From Melastoma dodecandrum (lineage: Eukaryota; Streptophyta; Magnoliopsida; Myrtales; Melastomataceae), in the NCBI GenBank assembly GCA_029817715.1, contig JARUPY010000158.1, forward strand, positions 496,001 through 560,000: 64,000 nt of DNA, read 5' to 3'. The position numbers were made by a program, and so were the translations under genes. Below are positions 13,075 to 23,808 of this stretch, one piece after another (within the stretch, counting starts at the first letter, position 1; the number at the start of each line of letters is the position of its first letter). The notes under the pieces were generated by a model, which was given only the letters and a program-made list of their open reading frames with translations, was not told where the DNA came from and searched no databases.

Positions 13075-14548
13075 ATGGCGCCCGGGAATCGCGATGGACT
13101 GATCTTCACCGTGACGAGGAGCGAGCATGAGCTCATACGACCTTCTGAGCCTACCCCCCGGGAGTACAAGAGGCTCTCCGACGTTGATGACCAGGAGGGC
13201 CTCCGCTTCCAGCTTCCCATCATCCAGTTCTACCCCCATGGCTCCATTAGGGACCCCGCCCCATTCATCAGGGAGGGCCTGGCCAAGGCGCTCGTGTATT
13301 ATTACCCGTTCGCCGGCCGGCTCAGAGAGCTTCCGGGGCGGAAGCTGGTTGTGGACTGCACTGGAGAGGGAGTCATTTGCATACAGGCTGATGCTGACGT
13401 CACCCTCGAAGAGTTCGGTGATGCCCTCCAGCCTCCATTCCCCTGCTTTGATGAGCTTCTATTTGATGTGCATGGATCGTCCGATATCCTCGACACCCCT
13501 TTGCTGCTTATCCAGGTAGCGTAAGTCGGGTTGGGTTACTATTATGTTACACTCACAGTAGTATTCTGTTTTGTTAAGAAGCGTTTTAACTGTTGTAACT
13601 AACTTCTCGACAGTTAACACGCCTCAACTGTGGAGGGTTCATACTTGCCGTGCGGATGAACCATGCCATGTGCGATGCACAAGGGCTGGTCCAGTTCCTA
13701 AATGGTGTTGGAGAATTGGCTCAAGGTGCTTCGGTCCCGTCCATCCTCCCCGTGTGGAGAAGGGAGCTCCTTGAAGCCAGGATCCCTCCTTAAGTAACCT
13801 ACACACACCATGAGTACGATGATGTGCCCGACACGCGGGGCACCATCTTACCTTTTACTGACCTGTCTCACCGCTCCTTCTTCATACCTTCCTCCGAAAT
13901 CGCGGACCTCCGCCGCTCTCTCCCTCTTCACCTGCGTGGATGCACCGCCTTCGATATCGTCACCGCCTGCCTGTGGCGGTGCCGGACGATCGCGCTCGAC
14001 CCCGACCCGGAAGAGGAGATGCGCATGCTCTGCATCGTCAATTGCCGGAACAAGCTCAACCCGCCCCTCCCGAAGGGATATTATGGTAACGCGATTGTCT
14101 TCCCCGCAGCAATCACAACAGCAGGGAAGCTTTCCACGAATCCTCTGGCCTACGCCCTTGATCTGATCAAGAAGGCGAAGGCCTGCGCAATGGAAGAATA
14201 CGTGAAGTCTGTGCTGGACCTTCTGGTGGCCAGGGGGAGGCCTTATTTCACAGTGGTGAGGAGCTTCATTGTGTCAGACTTGGCGAAGGTAAGGCCTGGG
14301 GATATAGATTTCGGATGGGGTAAGCCCATATACAGCGGGCCTGCAATAGGGGGAATCGGGGCCATTCCAGGGACTTTGAGCTTCTACGTACCATATAAGA
14401 ACGGGAAAGGGGAGGAGGGATGGTCGTGCCTATGTGCCTGCCCACGGCCGCCATGGACCGCTTTGAAGGAGAGCTTAATGCGGCCCTTGGGGGAGACAAG
14501 AAGAAGGATCCGGCCGACAAATACAAGTATGTGGTCTCGCGACTGTAA
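13075..14548 (+). pseudogene. BAHD alcohol acyltransferase pseudogene
   Basis: Two exons (13,075-13,515 and 13,614-14,548) with a phase-0 GT-AG intron would give a protein of about 458 residues, the normal BAHD length. The catalytic HXXXD motif is HAMCD (residues about 164-168), followed by AQGLVQF. The structural DFGWG motif is at about 379-383. [14 protein letters not shown] and YGNAIVFPA resemble the benzyl-alcohol benzoyl- and methanol anthraniloyl-transferase clade, which transfers acyl groups from CoA to small alcohols in the cytosol. Two lesions break it: an in-frame TAA at 13,791-13,793 (codon 207, where relatives have Lys or Arg), and a one-base loss near 14,418. After the loss, the correct C-terminus (VVPMCLPTAAMDRF onward) continues in another frame. 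Both motifs are intact, so decay looks recent. A Ty3 LTR begins 71 bp after the stop. The substrate cannot be inferred. Confidence 0.9.
13516..13613 (+). other. Intron of the BAHD pseudogene
   Basis: This 98-bp GT-AG intron has donor CAG|GTAGCG and acceptor CGACAG|TT. Using it joins IQ to LTRLNCGG in phase, matching the conserved single intron position of this BAHD clade. A GTAAGT just downstream (13,521) would be a better donor by sequence but breaks the frame. Confidence 0.75.
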
Positions 14549-14619
14549 TATCCGGCTTGTTGTCCGGGAGAAGGCGAAGAGAATAACGGTTCCCGTTCAG
14601 GTTCTTTAGACAAAGTACG

Positions 14620-16985
14620 TGTAACGACCCGGAATTTCGGAAATTGAAATATATTATTTTGACTAGAATGTTAACTAGAACTAGAACGTTTGACCGAGTC
14701 AAAATCTGACGTGGCACGGAAGTTTAATACTTTCGCGGTCAATGTACATTAATATCGAATATTAACGAGATTACTAATTCGATTTCGTGTGATTACATCA
14801 CGCGGGAAAGGGGACGCCTGGATCTAAACGAAATCGAGTTAGGGTGTCGGTGAATTCGTTTAACGTCGCGGATTTTAATTGGGGAAGACTAACCAAATTA
14901 CGATTAACTCGTGACCTATAATTAGTGTATTAACGGTGTAAAAATGTATCACGAACAAGAGAGCAATAAATTCGTGAAGGTATGGGCTATGGTAGGCCAA
15001 AGATAAGGAATCAAAGGGAACGACTCCAGACATCACAAACTGTCGGCAAATATTAGTCTGAATCAAACATTAGGTGGGAATGAGCCATATTGTTGCAGAC
15101 CATAATTTGGTGTCTGGTGATAGACAAGGTACAGTGCATGGGGGGATAACATTTCTTATCTTCCTCCCTGCCACACGTTTTGTCAGAGCAAGTTTTAAAA
15201 GAATTCAAGGGAGACTTATTGGAGAAGTTACCCGAAGCCAGTACTCCGCCCTTATCCGGATCTGCATTACGGCCTCACCTCGCCTTAGGGTGTGCGCTCC
15301 TCCACGGGTGACGGTCAGATTCCTCCAGTTTTGGTGTCCTGCAAATTAGAAGCCGTGTTCGGACGAAACCAGGAGGAGGTGGGTCGGCCATTCAGCTAGG
15401 CGCAGTAAGGTGTGGGAGTGGGTACTTGAGGTCGTAACTCTGTATGTCTCACCCCCTGCCCTCTCTGATCATTGTATGGCTGCTATTATGAGATGCTTGG
15501 GGTAGGATCGTTAGGGGAGGAAACGGTAGGTCGGGGATCGTCCAGTCCCGCGTTCCTGAGTTTTCGGTCGGACTTGTGGCTGCGTGATGAGGAAAATCCA
15601 ACATCAGGCGAGTCTTGAGTCGGGAATGTTGTCACCGTCGGTACGGTCGTGAGTTTTCTGCTAGCAAGACCCGCTGTGGTCGTCCCGTTGACATCTGCGT
15701 GTGCGCAGTCGACCCAAGACTACGAATTATTCTGTGGTTGCTTGGAGTCAGGACGGGTGTCCTTGAACGGGGTAGCGATGTCCATTACGGTTGTGACCGT
15801 GGGATTCCGCTGGTGGGTTGCATTGTAAAAGGCTGAGTGTTGCGTGTGGGGAATCGTGGGAGAGTGAGTCGTGCGAATGATGTTTGACGGTGGAACCACA
15901 TATTTCCTTTTCCTAGATTCTCACGATTGTTTTCCCTTGCTATGGAGAAATATGAATTCATACATTGGGATGATGGGCTACGAGTCTAGCCATAGCTCGA
16001 GTTGGTCCCCGCTTCAATTGCGGGCTACGCAAATGCAAGGTCGGGATTGTGGTGCTTATTATAATATAGCCTCACGTCTGAGGATGTTGTGTTGACTCAT
16101 TAGTTTTGGAAAATTTTGCAAAGATATGGTGGCTAGAATCCCTCTGATTAAGGGAAGCTTTTGGCAGCTTGATTAACGTGCTGCACGTCCTCGAATTTGC
16201 TGAGATTGTGTGAATTCACTTAATTGATGTGAAAAAGGAAAGTACCTAGGGGTCTTACCAAAGAATTGCCCCGTACCCCGAGCCGACAGAAGTGAGGAGA
16301 CCTTGGGGTCTTACAGGAGATTTGCTCCTGTACCCCAAGCCGATTATCAGAGAATGAAAGGACTGGGGTCTTACTGGGGAATTGCTTCGGTACCCCGAGT
16401 GATGCGAGATAATTGTGGGACGTGAGATTCTTTATGAGATGTGTACCCGACAGTGAATCGGAGGAGTACGGGGAGGCGATGGCCATTCGCGGTCATGCCT
16501 GCTGCCGTTTCCCGGGCGCTCCCGGAGGAGAGGGTGGGGACGTACTGTGAGGGTCCTGGTACCGAACGAAGTGTTGATATACGAGAGACGAGAGAATGAG
16601 GGAGTCGTTTGAGAGTTGTGAGCGTTATTGGATTTGTCTTAGATTTCTACATATATGTTGATTTGTATTGATTATTGTACATTCTGTATGCTGCACAAAG
16701 AGACCTTTCAGAAAGATTGCACGTTAGGAAAAAGTTAGGGGTATCATGTTTCGTATGTGCATAGGGTGAGGCGTACTCGGCGATTTATCGCTGACCCCAA
16801 TAGGGGACTATTTTTTTAGTGTGACGCAGGAATAAGATGGTACAGAGTACATGTGGTTCGGACTCACGAGATCAAACAATAGAGGATGCCACAGTGGAGG
16901 TAAAGAATTGTCGTTTCCGCTGTTTGACCATCAAATTACGGAGGATCACTCTGATGTAAATGAGAAAAATTTGAAGGACGTTTCA
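14620..16985 (+). mobile_element. Ty3/gypsy 5' LTR (2.37 kb)
   Basis: It starts TGTAACGACCCGG, a start shared by many plant gypsy LTRs, and ends TTTCA two bases before a Met-tRNA primer site. Length is 2,366 bp. It contains three copies of a 55-60-bp GC-rich repeat near its 3' end. No second LTR is in the window, because the element is cut at about 18,344 by copia A. It starts 71 bp behind the BAHD stop codon, so it has displaced that gene's 3' end. Confidence 0.75.
16247..16400 (+). repeat. Three tandem ~60-bp units within the LTR
   Basis: Three copies of GGGGTCTTAC, then a short spacer, then CCCCGTACCCCGAG-like text start near 16,250, 16,308 and 16,365. The copies are imperfect and in the same orientation. 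Confidence 0.75.
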
Positions 16986-16987
16986 GT

Positions 16988-17000
16988 TGGTATCAGAGCG
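16988..17000 (+). other. Primer binding site (initiator Met tRNA)
   Basis: TGGTATCAGAGCG follows the LTR end by two bases (GT). It matches the complement of plant initiator tRNA-Met and sets the direction of the element as plus. Confidence 0.88.
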
Positions 17001-17245
17001 CGGTTAGTTGGAGTAATAAGGTGGATTAGTCTGCGCCTTAGGTTTAAATGAAAAAGAATAGTAAACTTACCCGTGAATGATAAGACTTGACAGAGTATGA
17101 CAAAGTAAAATAAAAGATAGACACAGGCGCACTCGCCTTTGTCAGGGGAATCTTTCTGAGTGCAAATAGTCTTGACAGGGTACAGTAGGCGTGCCCGTGA
17201 GTTGAAAAGACCACACGAATGGCTAGATGACAAACGAAAGCTTAT

Positions 17246-17253
17246 TATAAATA
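17246..17253 (+). promoter_or_regulatory. TATA-like box before the extra ORF
   Basis: TATAAATA lies 86 bp upstream of the ATG at 17,332, inside the element and downstream of the primer site. An LTR element needs no promoter here, so it may be chance in AT-rich DNA. Confidence 0.35.
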
Positions 17254-17331
17254 CGATTGAGGAGCAGTCAGTGAAAAATCACATCCTAGCCAGAACAATC
17301 ACAAGTAATACTCCTAGTGAATCCAGTTAGT

Positions 17332-17787
17332 ATGGCAAATCGCGGCGAAGGTCGACACCCAGGACGCATGCCTGAACTACTCAAGGGCAAGACAGGCCCC
17401 AATGGTGATCCAGATGGTGAAGCTCCAAAGATTCCAGAAGCTGGAAACGCTCCGAACTTGGCCCTGGATGATGAGTTCCAGCCGCCCTTTGTCACCGTTA
17501 CGGAGTGCCTGAACCTTCGCACAGGATTCCTGACCGGCTTATACCATTATTCGTGCCCAGAGCTTACCACCCCACTGTTGAGGCGTCTGATAGCAGACCT
17601 TGCAGCGATTGAGGATGAGGACGTTCCCATCTACCGTCTTAGGAAATGCCGTGAGTTTCGTGATCGCGTGAATAGCATTCCTGGTTTGGACCAGCGCGTA
17701 GAGGATTTCCACTTAGGAATCGTAGAGGCTGCCCGGAGGGAGCTTGAGGTTGCGGTAGCTAACTACGCGCGCGGTCCCCAGGATTGA
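17332..17787 (+). CDS. Extra ORF between primer site and gag of a Ty3 element
   Basis: An uninterrupted 151-residue frame starts at ATG 17,332. I recognise no domain. The first 45 residues are Gly/Pro-rich and polar (MANRGEGRHPGRM, later DGEAPKIPEAG), probably disordered. The rest is strongly helical and charged (TPLLRRLIADLAAIEDEDV, YRLRKCREFRDRV, VEAARRELEVAVANYA) with no signal peptide or membrane segment. It lies 330 bp behind the primer site and 300 bp ahead of the gag-like ORF. A TATA-like box lies 86 bp upstream. Known plant Ty3 elements of the Tat/Ogre group carry an ORF before gag, but those usually use a different primer tRNA. It might be a split-off gag N-terminus, an accessory retroelement protein or a captured host exon. 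Its integrity among decayed neighbours is the main sign it was coding. Confidence 0.55.
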   Translation: MANRGEGRHPGRMPELLKGKTGPNGDPDGEAPKIPEAGNAPNLALDDEFQPPFVTVTECLNLRTGFLTGLYHYSCPELTTPLLRRLIADLAAIEDEDVPIYRLRKCREFRDRVNSIPGLDQRVEDFHLGIVEAARRELEVAVANYARGPQD

Positions 17788-17972
17788 ACTTAGACTTGTG
17801 TGCGAACTGAGTGTATTTGTCGTGTGTAAATGAGAAGCTTGTCAGAGTGAGTGAAGGGTCATTTCACGTACTATAACCATGTGATTGACAATTTACAGGC
17901 GAATAGTAACCCTGCATGTATGAGTGTCAGTTTTTAATAAATCGTGAATTATTGGACCTTGAATCTTGGTAG

Positions 17973-17980
17973 TATAAAAG
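17973..17980 (+). promoter_or_regulatory. TATA-like box before the gag ORF
   Basis: TATAAAAG lies 117 bp upstream of the ATG at 18,090. Together with the box at 17,246 it gives each ORF of the element a TATA-ATG unit of similar size. A CTTATTCAG directly before the ATG could instead be a splice acceptor. Confidence 0.35.
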
Positions 17981-18089
17981 GTTGTGGATTCACCAGTTTG
18001 AAACATGCCAACCTCAAATACTTAGAATCAACTAGCTGATCTACTCCCCAGCCAAATACTCAACTCAAACATTTCCTTGACTTATTCAG

Positions 18090-18344
18090 ATGGCAGATGA
18101 CACCGGAAGCAACGTTGCCGGGGGTTCTCATGCACCTGGAACGGCACCAACGAACCGTCGCCGGCTGAGGATCATCAAGGAGGTGGGGAAAATGAACCTC
18201 CCTATCTTCAATGGGACAGAAGGTCCGGAGCAGGCCCAGACTTTTCTACAGGGGCAGTCTTTCGGCTCAAGGCATCGGCAACCACGTTTGCTCTGCCTGG
18301 ATGGTAAGAGATCGTGCAGTCGTAATCTTTGGTCAGTTCCATCC
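18090..18344 (+). pseudogene. Ty3/gypsy gag start, truncated
   Basis: ATG 18,090 opens MADDTGSNVAGG, a Thr/Arg-rich segment, then KMNLPIFNGTEGPEQAQTFL. The last resembles the PxFxG-x-x-x-P-x-x-A-x-x-(W/F)-(I/L) start of gypsy gag capsids. After about 80 codons the frame ends, and the sequence switches abruptly near 18,345 to minus-strand copia gag. The rest of the element (protease to 3' LTR) is absent from the window. Confidence 0.55.
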
Positions 18345-18809
18345 TAGATATTCCAGGGCATTTACGAGAAGGGTTAGCCTCTCATACATATGTTGAACAG
18401 TCTCATAACTTTTCATAGAGAAATTCTCATATTGATGAACCAAAATGTTCATCTTTGTTTCACGGATTTGAATTGTCCCAACATACATGGTGACAAGCTT
18501 CTCCATGATTTCTTGTGCAGTATTGCATGTAGAAACTTTTGCAAACTCACTCGGCGACATCGCACTAAATAGGAGATACTTCGCTATTGAGTTGAGTCTC
18601 GTAAGTCTTTGAAATTCTCTAGTAGGACGTCCTTGTGAGTCTAGACGGTTTTCGATTGGAGTAGAGGGCAGATCATTTTCAACAGTGTTTCACATATCCT
18701 CATCAATCGCTTCCATTTAAGATCTCATTAAGGTTCTCCAATAAGAGAAGTTTTGGCCATCGAATTTGGGAGGATTACCCAATTGTGGTCGTCCACCAAA
18801 GTCAGCCAT
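18345..18809 (-). pseudogene. Copia A gag, truncated
   Basis: Minus-strand ATG at 18,809 opens MADFGGRPQLGNPPKFDGQN, then FSYWRTLMRS, typical of copia gag of the SIRE type. YLLFSAMSPSEFAKVSTCNT, EIMEKLVTMYVGT, KMNILVHQYENFSM and TVQHMYERLTLLVNAL then follow on in order. One stop occurs in the first third. The frame ends at the junction with the Ty3 element at 18,345, so zinc knuckle and pol are missing. Confidence 0.85.
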
Positions 18810-19065
18810 TGTTAAGTTCTGGCAGAGCGTGGAGCTTCTGCAGACTTTAAGTAGAAATTCGAAGAGCCGAAAGCTTCTGTCGAGTGTTGACCGTTCCTCA
18901 ACTAGCTGTAAGATTTAAGTTGAGTTGGGCTCTATTACGAATTATTGGATTCTAACAGAGAATAAAACTTCTGTAGAAGTCAACAAAGTGGTAATGGTCA
19001 GATAGCACACGAAAGGTCAGAGTTTCTGTAGGATCCCAACAAGATGTAAGGCTTTCATTAAACCT

Positions 19066-19077
19066 GCTCCGATACCA
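19066..19077 (-). other. Copia A primer binding site (mutated)
   Basis: The minus strand reads TGGTATCGGAGC, one base off the Met-tRNA complement TGGTATCAGAGC. It lies five bases inside the end of the LTR. Confidence 0.75.
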
Positions 19078-19082
19078 ATTTT

Positions 19083-21404
19083 TGGTGTAACAATAGAGCT
19101 AAGAGGGGGGTGAATTAGTGTAATGGACTTTTTAGCATTTTTACAACTAAACGGAAGGTTACGTTTCTGTAGGTTACAGAGCCCTTGTACACAGCAGATC
19201 CCGAAAAGAACTGCTTGACGAGAGAACGACCAGCCAAAGTCTGATCTAGAATGTGACTCTGCAGTCCTGATAAGGTTTCTGCAGTAGCTGAAGGTTGATG
19301 GAGAAGGTTGATGCTTCTGCTATCAAGGTTCTAGATATCCGACCACCTTAAGTGTGATTAGCAAGGTCTACTCCAAGATCTGAAAGGTACTTGTAGTAGC
19401 AGAAGGTTGTCACATAACCTTATAGGTTTCTACACTATCAAGAGATGCTCTACAAAAGCTAGATCGTTGAAAACAACTCCAGAACTTGATTGGTTTCTGT
19501 AGCGTAAGATATTTGATGTAAGACCTTTGAAGTCTCTACTTTGACGTTCCCGTTGTGTCCGTAAATTTGCTTTTCCGTTTGTACAGAAAGTAAATAAGAC
19601 ACATAAGGTTTATAGTGGTTCGACAATAGCCTACTCCATTCTTCACCCTTATAGGATGGAATTCACTATTGAACACTTATAGCAAATACAAGACTGATAA
19701 AAGAAGTAAAACACTCCTGCAGAGGGTATTGTAGATAGCCCTTCGGCTTTTCCACAATGGTTGTACTAGCAAAAAGCATTGAGATACTTGTGTAGTGTAT
19801 AAGGTGATGGAGATAGCGCTTCGGCTTTTCCACTCATAGAAACCCATTGGGTTGTGATCAGTAACCCTTTTGGGTCGTGTAAAACGTCCTGTGACTAACT
19901 CAAGAAACTCTCTAGTTGACGTTCTGCATTGAAGACAGTGACTAACTCCACAATCCCTGTGGTTGGGGTTCTGTAGAACGTGGCAGCTCCATGCAAGCAC
20001 GTAGCGGCCCTACGCCGGCAGACAGACCCTTCGCCGGGTCGATTTTCCCTCCGGCGGTTCCTTGACCTGTTTGGCTCCTCACCAAGGCTTCCCCAATCAT
20101 TGACTCCTCACCAAGACTTCCAAAAGCAGTTAGCACCCATGGGGCTTCTCCAAAGCCTGCAGCAGGTACTTCCCTTCTACATAAACACAAATGTCAGTGC
20201 CTCACCGTGAATCTCCCAGATGCGGCCCTTCTTCTGCTCACTGCCCTGACACGTATACACCCCGACTTCTCCCTAAGCCTGATGCACGTCTGCCACGCAA
20301 TAGTACAGCCAGATCCATCGCGGCCTCACTCATGCCCGACATAGCTTACACCATGGACACCTGCTTTCTATACACACCAGCAAACCAATTGCAAAACAAT
20401 CGATACCAGTACCTCACCAAATTCCTCCAGGCACGGCCTTTCTTCTGCTCACTGCCCTGACACGTATACACCCTGACTTCTCCCTAAGTCTGATGCACGT
20501 CCCCCACGCCACAGTGCAGCCAGATCCTTCATAGCTTCACTCCCGTCCTGTCTAGGTTGTACCCTGGGCACCAGCCTTCTGCAACCGAATGCTCAACCCC
20601 AAAGAAATTGAAAACTCACAAGTCTCTCTGAATATAATACATTCACTCTACACGTAAGTCCTTTACACATTTCTATCTAACAAAAGATCCTATCTTATAC
20701 AAAACAAAAATACATTATTTATAGAAGGTACATTGGATGACGGATGTTTCTGCAAAATAAGAAAACAAAATATCAGCCAAATAAAACCTTCCCCCATTGG
20801 GAGAGATGCTCCTTATCAGTTAAAGATCAATCATGCCATCTAGTCATGATTGTGTTCACGATCTTATGTGAGAGGGCTTGTTGCAGAAGATTTGGACAGA
20901 TAAGATCTGTCAGGCTTCTGTAAATGGAAATAAGATAATCTTGGTTTCTAAAAGTAGTTGGCAGACCTTATAGATACAGACACGTGAGGGACACGTCTAT
21001 ATTCAGATGGGTTGTCCTTTGCCGTGATTCATAATGAATCTGGACGTAATTAGATGCAAGTGAAATGATAAAATGACCGTTGGAAGTTCCAGATCAGTCG
21101 GCATAACCTCGCATTAGAGCTTTCCATATATAGAGTGATTTCTTCCTTTAAAGGGAGTAGATTAACTCACATGGAAATAAATCATAATCAAAATGATTTA
21201 ACACCATTTTAATTAACAAAATGTATCATACGAATGTATTTAAATAATCAAATGATGAATTAAATAATTCGTGGTAATGATTATGTGACAGAAGGTACGA
21301 AACAGACTGTCCCTATTGGTTAACCTTCTGCAGAGTAATAGAAGCTTACCTTCTACACAGCAGAAGCTTACCTTCTGTATGGCATCATCAAAACCATACT
21401 AACA
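19083..21404 (-). mobile_element. Copia A 5' LTR (2.3 kb, SIRE-type)
   Basis: On the minus strand it begins TGTTAGTATGGTTTTGATGATG at 21,404 and ends in TTGTTACACCA next to the primer site, about 2,322 bp. The start matches the solo LTR at 26,218 (TGTTAACC then TTGGTTTTGATGATG). Both share a GTTTATAGTGGTTCG motif in the transcribed region (near 19,608 here) and CACCCCCC/CTTAG near the end. The LTR is therefore of the same broad SIRE-type group. It lies inside or beside the interior of copia B. Confidence 0.8.
20195..20616 (-). repeat. ~211-bp tandem duplication inside the LTR
   Basis: Two head-to-tail copies start at 20,195 and 20,406. Both contain CTTCTGCTCACTGCCCTGAC, then ACGTATACACCC, CTTCTCCCTAAG and CTGATGCACGTC. 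They are well conserved in the first 110 bp and looser afterwards. The open frames seen across it are a by-product of the repeat. Confidence 0.8.
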
Positions 21405-21469
21405 GTTCCGACTATAGACTGATCGTTTGTTCATGGTACCAATGTACACACCTTATTTCGTTCAAACTG

Positions 21470-22440
21470 ATTAAGCTCTTGTTGCATAACAAGGATCTAG
21501 TTTGGATCATTTAAAGCTTCATCAATATCTTCTGGTTCTTTTTTGGATAGAAATGCAGAATGTCCACAAAAGTGACTTACAGAATGTCGAGTTTGTACTC
21601 CTTCCGAAATGTTCCCTATTACTTGATCAATAGGATGATGTTTTTTGTGTATGGATGGTACTTTATATTGAGGATTTTGCCCGAAAAAGTGAGTTTCATC
21701 TATATTGTTAATAATTTGCCGAGTTTTCTCAATGTCAAAAACATCTTTCTGATTTTCATGGTAATCTGCAGAAGAAATATCTTCTATAGAATATATAGGA
21801 ACCACATCTCCGGTTGTTCCTTTAATAATTTTGCATGAATCATTAACTCGAACGTCAATCAATTCTTCCACAACAGATGTTCTCTTATTGAAAATTCTGT
21901 AGGCTTTGCTAGTCATGGAATATCCTAAGAAGATTTATTCATCTGATCTAGTGTCAAATTTTCCTATACTATCCTTTATAGGTCTCAAAATATTACATTT
22001 ACTTCCGAATGATTGGAAGTATGAAATCTTTGATTTTCTCCCTTTATATAATTAAGAGGGAATTTTATCTAACTTAGTCCTACTAAGAACTCGATTAGAT
22101 ACATAGCAAGCGGTGTTTACTGCTTCTGCCCATAGGTTTTGTGAAACTTTTACTTTCATTTAGCATAATCCTTGCCATGCCTTGTAAAGTCATTTTTTTC
22201 TTCTACTATTCCATTTTGTTGATGAGTGTAGAGAGCGGAAAAATTGTGAGTTATACCATTTTGATCACAGAAGGAACCAAAATTACGATTTTCAAATTCT
22301 GTTCCGTGATTTATTCTCAAACTCCGAAGAGAATGACCACTCTCAATTTGAAGTTGTTTTATGAGATTTAAAAAAAAAACTTCAAATGCTTCATTTTTAA
22401 GAGCTAGAAATCTAATTTATGTGAACTCGGAACAGTCATC
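21470..22440 (-). pseudogene. Copia B integrase and linker remnant
   Basis: Minus-strand text near 22,200-22,350 reads GTEFENRNFGSFCDQNGITH then NFSALYTHQQNGIVE, the copia integrase core around its third acidic residue. The frame at 21,916-21,497 (MTSKAYRIFNKRTSVVEELI) is the GYS-x-x-S-K-A-Y-R-V-F-N-K-R-T segment that links integrase and reverse transcriptase in SIRE/Oryco-like elements. The coding part ends near 21,470, close to the copia A LTR, and reverse transcriptase is not seen. Confidence 0.8.
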
Positions 22441-22445
22441 AACTA

Positions 22446-22932
22446 TTACAAGTCTATATCACTTTCCTCATAGACTTTGGGTTCTTGTACGACCAAATAA
22501 TTCCATATACAATAGATCCAAAGGCTTGGTGGTTGAAACTTCACCTTTCCACTTGAATGAAGTTTTTGTTTGTTATCATCACCAAAGGTAACAAAACCTC
22601 CATTCTGTTGAGTTAGACTTGAGAACTTGATTGGATCACCAGTCATGTGCCTTGAACAACCATTGTCTAAGTACCATTCATTTCTTTTCATTTTTGTTTT
22701 CATATAGACATGACTATCTATGTCGTATTTAAATTCAGATCGAGTCATGAAACAAACATTTGCTTGTTCATCATTGTTATCTGATTCTTCCCTATTAGTC
22801 CAAGAGACAATCATCGCTCTCTTGTTTTTCTTAGATGCAGAAGCTTTCTCCTTTGAGAAAGTGCATTCATTTCTGTAATGTCTGGGTCTCTTGCATTCAT
22901 AGTAGATGACTTCTTTGTTATCATCTTGCTTT
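22446..22932 (-). pseudogene. Copia B protease and zinc knuckle
   Basis: WYLDNGCSRHMTGDPIKFSS is the copia protease active-site block; the usual D-S-G is D-N-G here. The preceding frame holds a CYECKRPRHYRNECTF-like zinc knuckle near 22,860-22,910 and MIVSWTNREESDNNDEQANV. Frames differ between blocks, so the polyprotein is broken. Confidence 0.8.
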
Positions 22933-23760
22933 TAACTTTTACGTTTATCACCCTTTTTATTTTTATGGCGATTCTTAAACATGAACTTCTTGAATATTCT
23001 AGCAAGAAGAGAGAATACATCATGTGAGTCATCTTCTATCTCATCATTGGAAGATTGGGACGACTTTATCGATGCTCTAAAAACAATAAAATTATGCCTA
23101 TTTTCTTCTATAGCAATGTTCTCACATTCGTAAGACCCTAACGATCCATAAGTTGGTCCAATTGCAAAGTACTTAAGTCCTTTGGTTCTTCTATGGCCGT
23201 TTTCTTGACTACCCAATTTTTAGGTAAAGACCGAAGAATCTTTCTAGCGAGTTCTGCATTAGAGAATATCTTCCCTAAATGTCCCCAACTAGTTATAAGA
23301 TGATTGAGTCTATCATACATATCATTAACAGAGTAGTCGTTCTTCATTTTGAACGATTCATATTGTTGAACAAGAATGTTTATTTTTGTTTCTTTGACTT
23401 GACTAGTACCCTCACAGGTAGTAATCAATCTGTCCAAAATTTCCTTTGCAGTTTTACATGTAGAAACAAGATTAAACTCATTTGAAGACATTGCCCAGAC
23501 TAATATGTGCTTAGCCATCGCATTCAGATGAATTGCTCCGAGTCGTTCTTTTGATTGAAAATTATCAGAAACAGTTTCCTGTACAATAGGAACCATGATC
23601 GGCCCATTCTGAATTATGTCCAAACATTCAGGTTCTACATCTTCAACAAATATTTGTAGCTTTGACTTCCAATAAGAAAAATGTTGACCGCCAAAGAGAG
23701 GAGGACGATGAGTATCATGTCCTTATCCCAAAAGAAATGCAGAATTCATTTCTTATATTT
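22932..23760 (-). pseudogene. Copia B gag remnant
   Basis: The minus-strand frame 23,623-23,138 reads ERLGAIHLNAMAKHILVWAM, SSNEFNLVSTCKTAKEILDR, KINILVQQYESFKM and LARKILRSLPKNW in the normal order of SIRE-type copia gag. A second frame continues to a Lys-rich linker. It is related to but clearly distinct from the gag of copia A. Confidence 0.85.
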
Positions 23761-23793
23761 CTCAACTACCGGTGAAGCTAAAATGTTGAGTTA

Positions 23794-23806
23794 GGCTCTG
23801 ATACCA
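23794..23806 (-). other. Copia B primer binding site
   Basis: The minus strand reads TGGTATCAGAGCC, a full match to the initiator Met-tRNA complement. It is two bases from an LTR end (TTTCCAACA). Confidence 0.88.
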
Positions 23807-23808
23807 AT

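Noticed and set aside
20191..20460. 89-codon Pro/Cys-rich frame that looks like a secreted peptide
   Set aside because: It lies wholly inside the copia A LTR and is produced by the 211-bp tandem repeat.
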